DNA from: Pseudomonas fulva NBRC 16637 = DSM 17717
GTDB lineage: Bacteria; Pseudomonadota; Gammaproteobacteria; Pseudomonadales; Pseudomonadaceae
Reading direction: 5' to 3'
Length of the DNA: 64,000 nt
Assembly (NCBI RefSeq): GCF_000730565.1
Contig: NZ_BBIQ01000003.1
Coordinates: 124,001-188,000, forward strand
The notes under the pieces are model-generated. The model ran no database searches and was not told the origin of the DNA. It saw only the letters and a program-made list of their open reading frames with translations. Of the stretch, positions 35,692 through 44,554 are shown piece by piece. The position numbers and the translations under genes were made by a program. Within the stretch, counting starts at the first letter, position 1. Each line of letters opens with the position of its first letter.

Positions 35692-36605
35692 TGCGTGCAA
35701 AGGTATTCGATGAGTGTCCCAAGCCCGACCTGCAGGCGCACGTGGAGGCTTCGATCCAGCGTATGGAGCAGGCGTGCCCGATCCGTGTTCTTTATTATTC
35801 GCTGATGGGTTCCATACCGCTGGGCATGGGCAACGCTTCGTCGGATTACGACCTGCTGGCCCTCTACACACCACAGGCTGCACTTACGCCTGCGCAGTAC
35901 GACATCGTCAACAACAAGACGCCGCTGTTCGGGCCTGCGCATGTTCCCGGGCAGGTGAACCTGCTACTCGCTGACCGCGCACTGCTGTCGCCTGTTTTCA
36001 TGGATATACCCGAGGCGACGCTGATGCAGGCGTACCCTCAGCACCTCAATAGTTTGACGGTGCATGACCAGGCATTTGATATGACTGTGCTGCCCGGCGC
36101 CAGCTCGCCCAAGGCGGCCTCGATTTTTTCCGACATGTTCTATTACGGCAACGGCGTACTGGTTGATCGACAGGGCACTCTCACCGGTGAGTTTCCCGCG
36201 CTGAAGCAGTGCCTGCGGGTATACGAGTTCTGCAAGCGCCGGTATGTGACGACCTATGGGCGGCTCCAGCACTACTTGGTGAAACCGGGCAACGTGAGGT
36301 TGCGGACCTACTTGCAGAGCATCAACGACCTGTTGGCGATCGAGTACGCGCTCGACCATCGTGATATCCCCCCGGCGCATATCGCCGTCATGCTGGATGC
36401 GCTGAAAGACCCGCAGGTACTGGAGACAGCACAGCGCTTTTTGACGGTGAATGCCCAGGCGACCACAGCAAAAGAGAAGCTTTTGATCGATCCGGACCCC
36501 TGCCTGAATCACTGGATAGCCGGCCGCCTGGAAAGCCTGAGGCCACGCTTGCTCGCGTTGTATCCACAGCGTACTGAGGTGCTTTTCAATGTGGTACTCG
36601 ATTGA
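35691..36605 (+). CDS. Nucleotidyltransferase-fold protein of unknown function
   Basis: The 304-residue protein has the Pol-beta-type nucleotidyltransferase signature GS, then SDYDLLALY (about 42-61: SLMGSIPLGMGNASSDYDLL), with a later Asp in FDMTVLPG that could be the third metal ligand. The C-terminal half is helical. It resembles the predicted nucleotidyltransferases of the YcgL/MNT superfamily. Substrate unknown; adenylyl or other nucleotidyl transfer to a sugar or to a protein of this pathway is possible. It starts on the preceding stop (TAATG) and is followed by an 81-base gap. Confidence 0.7.
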   Translation: MRAKVFDECPKPDLQAHVEASIQRMEQACPIRVLYYSLMGSIPLGMGNASSDYDLLALYTPQAALTPAQYDIVNNKTPLFGPAHVPGQVNLLLADRALLSPVFMDIPEATLMQAYPQHLNSLTVHDQAFDMTVLPGASSPKAASIFSDMFYYGNGVLVDRQGTLTGEFPALKQCLRVYEFCKRRYVTTYGRLQHYLVKPGNVRLRTYLQSINDLLAIEYALDHRDIPPAHIAVMLDALKDPQVLETAQRFLTVNAQATTAKEKLLIDPDPCLNHWIAGRLESLRPRLLALYPQRTEVLFNVVLD

Positions 36606-36686
36606 CGTCCGGCGCAGTATTTCATCGATCTTCGGACGGGCATTGACGGCAGTGCACGGTATACCCACGCTTAGGCAGGAAATGTC

Positions 36687-38009
36687 ATGAAAGCTCAATC
36701 GTCGTCTGTGGATGACAACGTTTCGAACCTGTGCAACGACACGGTGCATTCGTTTGCCCTTGCCTGTGGCCGGCACGTACCGGTCTGCGTGTCTCAGGCT
36801 CCGCTGGCCGATGCCGAAGATCATATTGTGGTCAGGCATTCGGAAAAACTGGATGTCCTGGCGCAGCTTGCGCAGTATCCGCACGTCGCGCGGCTGCTCG
36901 AACCCGATGCCGAATTGAAGCAGTTGTCGAGGCAAAGGCACAGGGTGCGGGACTGGCTCAACGAGGGGTTCTACATTTTCGGGGCATTCAAGGTCGGTTT
37001 GCGGGTAGCGCGGCAGGCGCGCACGCTTGGCCTTGAGGTCAAAGGCTTTCTGGACAATGACCGAGCCAAGTCCGGCCAGGCGCTTGAAGGGCTTTCAATT
37101 GATCATCCCGCAGGCATGCCGCTCGATAATGCGGTGGTAGTGGTCGCCAGCGGCCGCCATGCCAATGCGATCGCGGGCCAGCTCGGTGCTGTGCCTGGCA
37201 TACGATTGGTCAACCTGCACGAGTGCCTGTACGCACTCGACGGTGCCGGGCCAGGCTTGGGTTGCGAGAAGTTCGCGGCCTTCGTGGAAGCACCGCTGCA
37301 GGCGCCCTGGCGGTATATCTCGGCATTTCTGCGCCTGGACGATGAAACATCACGCCGCGTGTTCGATGGGTTGATGGGGATGCGGATCGAGCTGTCGACG
37401 CTGTGCGCCGAATCGGTGAAGTCTCCCTGGGACGATGAGTATTTCGACCGAACATTCGTTCAGCCCCGTCACGCTGCGCGGTTTGTGGATGCTGGCGCCG
37501 CGGCAGGCGATACCCTGGCGCGTCTGGAGGCCCACTTTGGGCCTGTTCATCAAGCCTGGCTATTCGAGCCTGAGTTGCCCGCTTATTACGAGGCGTTGAA
37601 GCGCTTCTGCGATCGTCCCGAGGTATGGGTCTTCAACATGGGGCTGGACGAGGCCCCGAGCCGAGCCCTCTACCAGCCGGCCCTGTCCTATGACATTGCG
37701 GGCGAGCTGAGCAGCGATATTCCCTCGGCGATTACGTCCTTCATTCAAGGTGTGCCACTCGATGGCGTGGTGGCCGGTAAGGTGGGCTTGTTCAAGCTCG
37801 ATATCGAGGGCATGGAAGCCTCTGCTTTAAGGGGGGCACGTGCAATCATCGAGCGTGATCAGCCTGTGCTTGCCGTGTGCGCCTATCATCGATCCGACGA
37901 CTATTGGAAGTTGATCGATCAAGTGCAGGCCATCGGCCAAGACTACAAGGTCGGTATCCGCCTGTACGCGGACATCCTGGAAGACATCACCCTGTATTTC
38001 TATCGATGA
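36687..38009 (+). CDS. FkbM-family methyltransferase with internal Rossmann-like module
   Basis: The 440-residue protein begins with an unrecognised 90-residue segment, then has the recurring Rossmann-like module (about 93-190; FYIFGAFKVGLRVARQA, VKGFLDND, VVVVASG) and a C-terminal FkbM methyltransferase (about 265-440; FVDAGAAAGDTLARLE, LFEPELPAYYE, LFKLDIEGMEASALRGA). It is the second FkbM enzyme in the operon. CAGGAAA precedes ATG 36687. Predicted to O-methylate a glycan hydroxyl. Confidence 0.82.
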   Translation: MKAQSSSVDDNVSNLCNDTVHSFALACGRHVPVCVSQAPLADAEDHIVVRHSEKLDVLAQLAQYPHVARLLEPDAELKQLSRQRHRVRDWLNEGFYIFGAFKVGLRVARQARTLGLEVKGFLDNDRAKSGQALEGLSIDHPAGMPLDNAVVVVASGRHANAIAGQLGAVPGIRLVNLHECLYALDGAGPGLGCEKFAAFVEAPLQAPWRYISAFLRLDDETSRRVFDGLMGMRIELSTLCAESVKSPWDDEYFDRTFVQPRHAARFVDAGAAAGDTLARLEAHFGPVHQAWLFEPELPAYYEALKRFCDRPEVWVFNMGLDEAPSRALYQPALSYDIAGELSSDIPSAITSFIQGVPLDGVVAGKVGLFKLDIEGMEASALRGARAIIERDQPVLAVCAYHRSDDYWKLIDQVQAIGQDYKVGIRLYADILEDITLYFYR

Positions 38010-38096
38010 TGCTGGACGTGCATCAAGGATACCTAACCGGTCACGGGGTGTTCGTTTCGTTCGCCTTCTTGTCATCGAGTCACTGAGCCAACATCC

Positions 38097-39152
38097 ATGG
38101 TTTGCTTGAATTCCCCTCTGATCAGATGCGCCTTGGAGGCTGTCGCGCCGCCATTCGCTCTGCATGATGCACTCGCTGGCAAACATGTTCTGCTTACCGG
38201 CGGCACCGGTTTTTTCGGCTCATGGCTGCTGGCCCTTTTCGAGTACCTGAACGAGCGCGGCACTCAGGTTGATGTCACGGTATTGGTCCGCGACCCCGCA
38301 CGTTTCCTGACGGCCCAGCCCGGCTATCGTGACTGCCGCTGGCTACGCTGGGTTGGCGCAGATGTGCGAGATAGCCTGGTCTGGGAGGGTCAACCGATCC
38401 ACCTGATCATCCATGCCGCCACTGACACGCACGCCGCCGCCCATGAGAATCCGCTGGCGCTTTTCGACACCATCGTCACCGGCGCTCGCAGGGTGCTGGA
38501 CCTGGCCGTGCAACAAAACGCCCGTGTGCTCATGACAGGTTCCGGGGCGCAATATGGGGCCCTTAGCGCAAGCACCCACCGGTACATCACGTTGGATGAA
38601 GCCTTTACCGGAGCCTGTGTCAGTCACTCGGCCAACAGCGCTTATGCGGAGGGAAAACGCGCGCAGGAAACCTTAGGCGCGATTTATGCAGCAAGGCACG
38701 GCATCGACGTAATCATGGCGCGCTGCTTTGCGTTTGCCGGACCAGGGCTACCACTCGACGGCCACTTCGCCATGGGTAATTTCATCAGGGACGCTTTGTA
38801 CAAGGATGAGATTGTCATCAATTCCTGCGGCAGCGCAGTGCGCAGCTACCTGCATGGTGCGGACTTGTCCGTCTGGTTGCTGGCATTGCTTGTGCGCGGC
38901 AAGGCAGGTGAGGCCTACAACGTGGGTTCGGATCAGGCGATCAGTATCGCGGACCTGGCACGCCGTGTCGTCGGGCGCATAGGCCCGGGCAAGCCAGTGC
39001 GCATTCTGGGGCGTGCTGACGGCGCGGCGGCTTCTTATTACGTGCCCGACATCGGCAAGGCTCGCTCGCTGGGCCTGGATGTCTGGACAACGCTGGACCA
39101 ATCAATCGACAGCATGGCTGCCTGGGCCAAAGCCCTGGGCCATCGAAATTAA
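38097..39152 (+). CDS. NAD(P)-dependent epimerase/dehydratase (extended short-chain dehydrogenase)
   Basis: The 351-residue protein has the dinucleotide motif LLTGGTGFFGSWL (about 33-45) and the catalytic pair in SAYAEGKRAQE, plus RCFAFAGPG and SYLHGADLSVWL. Extended reductases of this type perform 4-keto reduction in CDP-3,6-dideoxyhexose pathways (abequose, paratose) or the YerF step of yersiniose synthesis. That role is plausible here since rfbFGH leave a keto sugar and no other reductase is in the block. The true substrate cannot be read from sequence. No strong ribosome site was seen before the ATG. Confidence 0.8.
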   Translation: MVCLNSPLIRCALEAVAPPFALHDALAGKHVLLTGGTGFFGSWLLALFEYLNERGTQVDVTVLVRDPARFLTAQPGYRDCRWLRWVGADVRDSLVWEGQPIHLIIHAATDTHAAAHENPLALFDTIVTGARRVLDLAVQQNARVLMTGSGAQYGALSASTHRYITLDEAFTGACVSHSANSAYAEGKRAQETLGAIYAARHGIDVIMARCFAFAGPGLPLDGHFAMGNFIRDALYKDEIVINSCGSAVRSYLHGADLSVWLLALLVRGKAGEAYNVGSDQAISIADLARRVVGRIGPGKPVRILGRADGAAASYYVPDIGKARSLGLDVWTTLDQSIDSMAAWAKALGHRN

Positions 39153-39198
39153 TACAAAAAGGCTGCGTGTAGGCGAGGCCGTAAGAAGAGGGTAGGTG

Positions 39199-42100
39199 AT
39201 GGATTGGGCCTCAATTGCAGGCGGTAGGTGCCAGGGAACCCCATGGCGCGTAGGGATTGCCGGAGTTCAGGTGGGGCAGGCGCCAGAGGCGTTCTGTCTG
39301 AGCGATGACCAGTGGCAGACCCTGCAGGCTTTGCTGCCGCTCGCGCCACTGCAGGCCTACGGCGATGGCAATGGCCTGCGCTTCGAGCGGCTGATGTGTT
39401 CCGATAGCAACGGCGACTACGATGCCGTGCTGCTTATCCAGCAGACCTGGGCGGGTACTCCACACCTTTCACTCCTGGCCACCACTCGACACTATGTGCT
39501 GGCTTTGCAAGCCGACGTTTTCAGCAAGCCGTGGCTCGAACGGTTTGATCGCGTGTTCTTGCCCGCCGGTCAGGCGTTCACAGGGCAGCGCCTGGTTAGG
39601 CTCAACCAACCCCTGGAGCTTCCGCTTGCCGAATGCACACCACGGCCTTCTGTTGTGAACAAGGTTCGGGTGTTTGGGCGCGACGCTGTCGAGCTGGCGC
39701 ACGCCCACTTCGCCTTGTGTGACCAGGAACCTGAGGTGCCGGGGTGGCTGTCCTCTCAATGGCAAGCGTGCTTGCTGGCCGGTGCTGTGCCGGTTCACAG
39801 GGCCTGCTCACCGGTGCCTGACTGGGTTCCAGCCGATTGCTATGTCGATGCTAGCGCCTACGTTGACGATGAGGCGCTCTGGGCCAGCCTTGATGGCATG
39901 AGCGCGGGGCACTACCAGGCCATGGTGAGCCGCTTGCACGCCTTTTTGATGCTCGGCAGCGCGCGCCCGGATGAGCGCATCTACCCGTACACCGTCGATT
40001 TCTGGATCAACGCACTGACCTGCGCCATTGCTTTGGACGCAGCGCAGGTTCGAGGTGACGGGCCTTTGGTCAGTGTGGTCATTCCGGCCTACAACTACGG
40101 TTGCTACTTGGGGCAGGCGGTCAGGTCGGTCCTGGACCAGGGCATCGATGACATCGAAGTCCTCGTACTGGACAACGCATCCACCGACGACACTGCCCAG
40201 GTGATGGCGGCGTTTTCCGCTGAGCCACGGGTGCGCTACATGCGCAATCGGCGCAACATCGGAGCCGGTAACAGCTCACAAAACGGTTTCTGGGTCGCCA
40301 AGGGCACCTATCTCGTCCTGTTCATGGCGGACGATTTCATGAACCCGGGCCACCTGCAACGTCTGTTGCCGATACTCCAAGGCAACCCGGCCCACGCGCT
40401 GGGCTACAGCCCTATCAGCTGGGTCAACGAACAAGGCGAGCCCCTTTCCGGCCCACGCCATCCAGGTCATCGGGATGCGGACTATGCTGGCGGACGCCAT
40501 GAACTGGCTGATCTGCTTGTCTACGACAGCTACATCACCCCGTCCGCGGCCATTATTCGAAGGGATGCGTTCTTCGAGGTATGGCGACGTGATGTTCGCA
40601 TTCGTGGCGCGGGAGACTGGCTGCTGATGGTCCAGCTCGCCGAACGCTATCCGGACTTCGTGTTCACCACGGTGCCGGGGGTCAGCTACCGCGTGCATGC
40701 CGCGCAACATTCACACGAGTTCTATGTGTCATCGGCGCCCTTGGAAGGTCACACCTGCATCGTTGAAGGCGTGTTCGAGCGCGGCAACGAGGGGCTGCTC
40801 GAAGGCCATGAGCGGGCAATCGCCGCTCACCTCAAGCGACGGCTAGCGTTGTATCCGCAAGAACAGGCCACCGGGCTCGGCCTGCGTGTCCGAAACCTGT
40901 GCGAACGCTTGGAAACCCTGGCCCAGGCATCTGAAAGCAGCCAATTCTCCATCATCCTCACCACCTACAACCGCCCGCAACTGCTGCGCAATGCCCTGAA
41001 CAGTATCGCCGAACAGTCCATGCGCGATTTTGACGTCATTCTGGTAAATGACAACGGCGACCCCGTGGAGTCGCTGCTGGCGGACTACGATTTCCCGATC
41101 ACCTACCTGCGTCAGGGCCGCAATCGCGGCCCGGCCGCAGCGCGCAATGCGGCCCTGCGGCTGGCGCGCGGCCACCATGTGGTCTTCCTGGATGACGACG
41201 ATCTCTACCTGCCTGACCACCTGGCGCAGCTGGCCAAAGGGTTGGAAGCCAATCCAGGCTGTGTGGTGTACACCGACGCGGTGTTCATTCAGGAACAGAT
41301 AACGGCGGGTCAGCGCCAGGAGCTCGCTCGCGAGCAGCGCTATCCTCACGAGCAGTACTCCAGGGAACAGTTGTTGATCAACAACTACATTCCCATCAAC
41401 ACCTTCGCCTGCCCCAGAGACCTTGCGCTGGCAGTAGGTGAGTTCGACGAAACCCTGGCAGGCCTGGAAGACTGGGATTTTCTTCTGCGCCTGTGCGCAC
41501 GCAGCCTCTTCCACCATGTGCCCCATGAGACCGTGCAGGTGCGCATGCGGGTGGACAGCCAGGCCCCTGCGCGTCGCTCCGAGCAGGCGTTCAAGGATTA
41601 CCCTTCGCTGTACCGCGAGTTGTATGCCCGCCACAGCGACGGTGGCAGCGAGCAGGTCAAGCGCGGACGGCAGGAAATGCTCGATTTCCTGAGCGGCAAG
41701 CCATCGCCATCGCCATCGCCATCGACTTTGCAGACCTGGCTGGCCGAGCGCGTGCCGGGGCCCTTGCAGCGCCGACTCATCGAGCAGCGCCTTGATGAGC
41801 ACGGGGGCGGCCCGATGATCGGGGTCGTGGTGGTAGATGCCGAGGGTCAGGCGGAGGCGGTGAATACCACCCTAAAGAGTCTGAGCAGTCAGCATTGCCT
41901 GTATGCCAAGGTCAAAGTCATTGTGTTGACGGCGGCCGACCTGTCCACGATGCCTGTGCACAGCAATGTTCAACTGGCGCGCTTGAACGATGACAGCCTG
42001 GGCGTGCAGCTCAACCCGCTGGTCGAAGCCGGTGAGTTCGACTGGTTCATGAGGGTGGATGCTGGCAGCGAATTTACCCCAAGCGGCTTGCTGATCGCGG

Positions 42101-44367
42101 CGCTGGACCTGCTGGCGGCACCTCAATGCAGGGCCGTTTATGCAGACGAAGGGCTGCGCGGCGACGGCGCCGAAATGGGCGCGGCGCTGCGTCCTGATCT
42201 CAACCTCGACCTTCTGCTGAGCCTGCCGGCCAGCATGGCGCGGCATTGGCTGTTCAATCGTCAGGTGTGGCTGGACATGGGCGGCTTCGAGCAGCAGGCC
42301 GGCCAGGCGTTCGAGCTGGCGTACATCCTGCGCCTGATCGAGGGGCAGGGCTTCGCAGGCCTTGGGCATATCAGCGAACCCTTGTTGATCGGCGAGGCGC
42401 CGTCGCTGTACGACTGCCCGGATCAACGCGGCGTCATCGTACGTCACTTGCAGGCCCGGGGGTTCGCCCAGGCCAGGGTCGAGTCGCCCCTGCCAGGGCG
42501 CTACGCGTTAGAGTATGGCGCCCCTGATGACATCCCGGTGAGCATCATGATTGTGGTGCAGGGCACCGGTACCGAGCGGGCCCAGCGGTGCGTGGAGACC
42601 ATTCTGGAGAAGACCACGCACCGCAACTACGAAGTGCTGTTGCTCGCGCCGGTCAAGGCAGGCGCCGTCGTAGACGGCTGGTTGAACGCCGTGGCGCAGT
42701 TGGGTAGCGATGCCATCCGCTGCCTGCGCTTTGAAACAGGCCTGACGCCGGCGCGCATGCGTAACCAGGCGGCCAGCCAGGCGCGTGGGGACTTCCTGCT
42801 GTGGCTCGACCAAGGTGCGGCGGTGCTGGACGGCGATTGGCTGCAGCAGCTGCTCAACCACGGCATGCGTCAGGAAGTCGGCGTGGTCGGTGCCAAACTG
42901 GTGGCCGGTGACGCCACCGTCCACCATGCCGGCTATGTGCTTGGGCTGAACGGGCCGGTAGGTGAGGCATTTGCCGGCATGCCGCTGGACGCCCCGGGTT
43001 ACCTGCAACGTCTGCAGGTGGATCAGAATTATTCGGCGGTGAGCGGCAAGTGCCTGCTGGTGAACAAGGGGCTGTTCCTGGAGGTGGGCGGTTTCGACGA
43101 AGCCCCCGCGTTGCAACGGTGGTTGGACGTCGACCTGTGCCTGCGCTTGCGCAGTGCCGGCTACCTGAACGTGTGGACACCTCGCGCGCAACTGCTGCTG
43201 AGCGAGGACGTCGCGTCTGCTCCGAGTGTCGAGCAAGAGGATGCCCTGTACGCCCGCTGGCTGCCTGCGTTGGCAACCGACCCGTACCACAACCCGAACT
43301 TCTCCCTGTCCTCGACCAATGGCTTCGCCCTGGCACCCAATGAGCTCAGTTGGCGCCCGCTGACATCCTGGAAGCCGCTCCCGATGATCCTTGCTCATGC
43401 GGCGGACAGGTTCGGGTGTGGTCACTACCGGGTGATCCAACCGCTCGAGGCGTTGACCCGTGATGGCCTGGCTGAAGGCGTGTTGTCCTGGAACCACCTG
43501 GCGCCTGCCGAACTGGAGCGGTGCCGACCGGACAGCATCGTACTGCAACGCCAGGTCGGGGACGAGCAGATCGAACACATGCGTCGTATGCATGCGTTTT
43601 CACAAGCGTTCAAGGTGTTCGAGCTGGACGACTACCTGCCCAACCTCCCGCTCAAGAGTGTCCACAGGGCGCACATGCCCAAAGACATTCTGCGTTCCTT
43701 GCGCCGAGGCCTGGCCTATGTAGATCGCTTCGTGGTGTCCACCCAGCCGCTGGCCGAGGCCTTCGCGGGGCTGCACAGTGATATCCGGGTAGTGCCCAAT
43801 ACGCTGGAGCCGCAAATCTGGAGCGGCTTGGTTGCCCTGCGTCGGCAGTCGCGCAAACCGCGCGTAGGCTGGGCCGGGGGCGCCGGCCATACCGGCGATC
43901 TGGAGGTGATCGCCGATGTCGTCAAGGAGCTGGCCAATGAGGTGGAGTGGGTATTCTTCGGCCTGTGCCCGGCCAAGTTGCGCCCCTACATCCATGAGTA
44001 TTACGAGAACGTTCCGATCGATCGGTACCCGGCAACGCTGGCGAGGATGAACCTGGACCTGGCGTTGGCACCCGTCGAGCAGAACCTGTTCAACGCGTGC
44101 AAAAGCAACTTGCGCCTGCTGGAATATGGCGCTTGTGGCTTCCCTGTCATCGCCAGCGATGTCCGCTGCTACCAGGGTTTCGACGATCTACCTGTCACCT
44201 TGGTGAAGAACCGCTTCCGGGCCTGGGTGGATGCCATCCGCATGCACATCGCCGACCTGGATGCCACGGCCAAGGCGGGCGATGACCTGCGCAATGCTGT
44301 CCTCAGTGGCTGGATGCTCGAAGGTGATCGTCTGGCTGATTGGAGAAAGGCCTGGTTGCCGGATTGA
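39199..44367 (+). CDS. Very large multidomain glycosyltransferase
   Basis: The 1722-residue protein appears to hold several glycosyltransferase modules: GT-A/GT2 (about 289-500; VSVVIPAYNYGCYLGQAV, FMADDF), GT2 (about 582-800; SIILTTYNRPQLLRNAL, FLDDDDLYLPDHL), two more GT2-like modules (about 872-1070 and 1112-1340; VNKGLFLEVGGFDEAP), and a C-terminal GT4-like domain (about 1394-1722; RVGWAGGAGHTGDLEV, CKSNLRLLEYGACGFPVIAS). Modules 3 and 4 have less obvious catalytic motifs. It could build a multi-sugar glycan, as FgtA/OrfA-type enzymes do for Pseudomonas flagellin. Modules 2 and 3 are joined by a Ser-Pro repeat linker. ATG 39199 or GTG 39196. Confidence 0.87.
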   Translation: MDWASIAGGRCQGTPWRVGIAGVQVGQAPEAFCLSDDQWQTLQALLPLAPLQAYGDGNGLRFERLMCSDSNGDYDAVLLIQQTWAGTPHLSLLATTRHYVLALQADVFSKPWLERFDRVFLPAGQAFTGQRLVRLNQPLELPLAECTPRPSVVNKVRVFGRDAVELAHAHFALCDQEPEVPGWLSSQWQACLLAGAVPVHRACSPVPDWVPADCYVDASAYVDDEALWASLDGMSAGHYQAMVSRLHAFLMLGSARPDERIYPYTVDFWINALTCAIALDAAQVRGDGPLVSVVIPAYNYGCYLGQAVRSVLDQGIDDIEVLVLDNASTDDTAQVMAAFSAEPRVRYMRNRRNIGAGNSSQNGFWVAKGTYLVLFMADDFMNPGHLQRLLPILQGNPAHALGYSPISWVNEQGEPLSGPRHPGHRDADYAGGRHELADLLVYDSYITPSAAIIRRDAFFEVWRRDVRIRGAGDWLLMVQLAERYPDFVFTTVPGVSYRVHAAQHSHEFYVSSAPLEGHTCIVEGVFERGNEGLLEGHERAIAAHLKRRLALYPQEQATGLGLRVRNLCERLETLAQASESSQFSIILTTYNRPQLLRNALNSIAEQSMRDFDVILVNDNGDPVESLLADYDFPITYLRQGRNRGPAAARNAALRLARGHHVVFLDDDDLYLPDHLAQLAKGLEANPGCVVYTDAVFIQEQITAGQRQELAREQRYPHEQYSREQLLINNYIPINTFACPRDLALAVGEFDETLAGLEDWDFLLRLCARSLFHHVPHETVQVRMRVDSQAPARRSEQAFKDYPSLYRELYARHSDGGSEQVKRGRQEMLDFLSGKPSPSPSPSTLQTWLAERVPGPLQRRLIEQRLDEHGGGPMIGVVVVDAEGQAEAVNTTLKSLSSQHCLYAKVKVIVLTAADLSTMPVHSNVQLARLNDDSLGVQLNPLVEAGEFDWFMRVDAGSEFTPSGLLIAALDLLAAPQCRAVYADEGLRGDGAEMGAALRPDLNLDLLLSLPASMARHWLFNRQVWLDMGGFEQQAGQAFELAYILRLIEGQGFAGLGHISEPLLIGEAPSLYDCPDQRGVIVRHLQARGFAQARVESPLPGRYALEYGAPDDIPVSIMIVVQGTGTERAQRCVETILEKTTHRNYEVLLLAPVKAGAVVDGWLNAVAQLGSDAIRCLRFETGLTPARMRNQAASQARGDFLLWLDQGAAVLDGDWLQQLLNHGMRQEVGVVGAKLVAGDATVHHAGYVLGLNGPVGEAFAGMPLDAPGYLQRLQVDQNYSAVSGKCLLVNKGLFLEVGGFDEAPALQRWLDVDLCLRLRSAGYLNVWTPRAQLLLSEDVASAPSVEQEDALYARWLPALATDPYHNPNFSLSSTNGFALAPNELSWRPLTSWKPLPMILAHAADRFGCGHYRVIQPLEALTRDGLAEGVLSWNHLAPAELERCRPDSIVLQRQVGDEQIEHMRRMHAFSQAFKVFELDDYLPNLPLKSVHRAHMPKDILRSLRRGLAYVDRFVVSTQPLAEAFAGLHSDIRVVPNTLEPQIWSGLVALRRQSRKPRVGWAGGAGHTGDLEVIADVVKELANEVEWVFFGLCPAKLRPYIHEYYENVPIDRYPATLARMNLDLALAPVEQNLFNACKSNLRLLEYGACGFPVIASDVRCYQGFDDLPVTLVKNRFRAWVDAIRMHIADLDATAKAGDDLRNAVLSGWMLEGDRLADWRKAWLPD
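41701..41724 (+). repeat. CCATCG hexanucleotide tandem repeat (4 copies) inside the glycosyltransferase gene
   Basis: Four exact CCATCG copies encode a (Ser-Pro)4 linker between glycosyltransferase modules. Copy-number change would keep the frame and only alter linker length. Confidence 0.85.
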
Positions 44368-44394
44368 ATCCTGGGGACATCTGAGCAGGTCGAC

Positions 44395-44445
44395 AGCGCC
44401 CATGCCTTGCCGCAACGACTGCCTGTACGGCAAGGGGTGGGCGCT
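44395..44445 (+). terminator. Long hairpin ending the sugar operon
   Basis: AGCGCCCA (44395-44402) pairs with TGGGCGCT (44438-44445), and CCTTGCCG (44405-44412) with CGGCAAGG (44428-44435), with a 2x2 internal mismatch: a 16-bp stem in total. There is no T-run. It lies between the glycosyltransferase stop and the fleS promoter. Confidence 0.65.
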
Positions 44446-44485
44446 ACGGTAGCGTGCAGTCAACGTGGTGTCTTAACCCCATGAC

Positions 44486-44501
44486 CGGCACGGGTATTGC
44501 T
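44486..44501 (+). promoter_or_regulatory. Sigma-54 promoter of fleSR
   Basis: CGGCACGGGTATTGCT differs from the consensus only at the first base. The predicted start near 44512 gives a leader of about 43 bases. fleSR is a known FleQ/RpoN target. Confidence 0.85.
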
Positions 44502-44554
44502 ACGCACTGGCCACCACACCGTTTTTATGACGGTCAGCCACGCGAGAGAGCACG

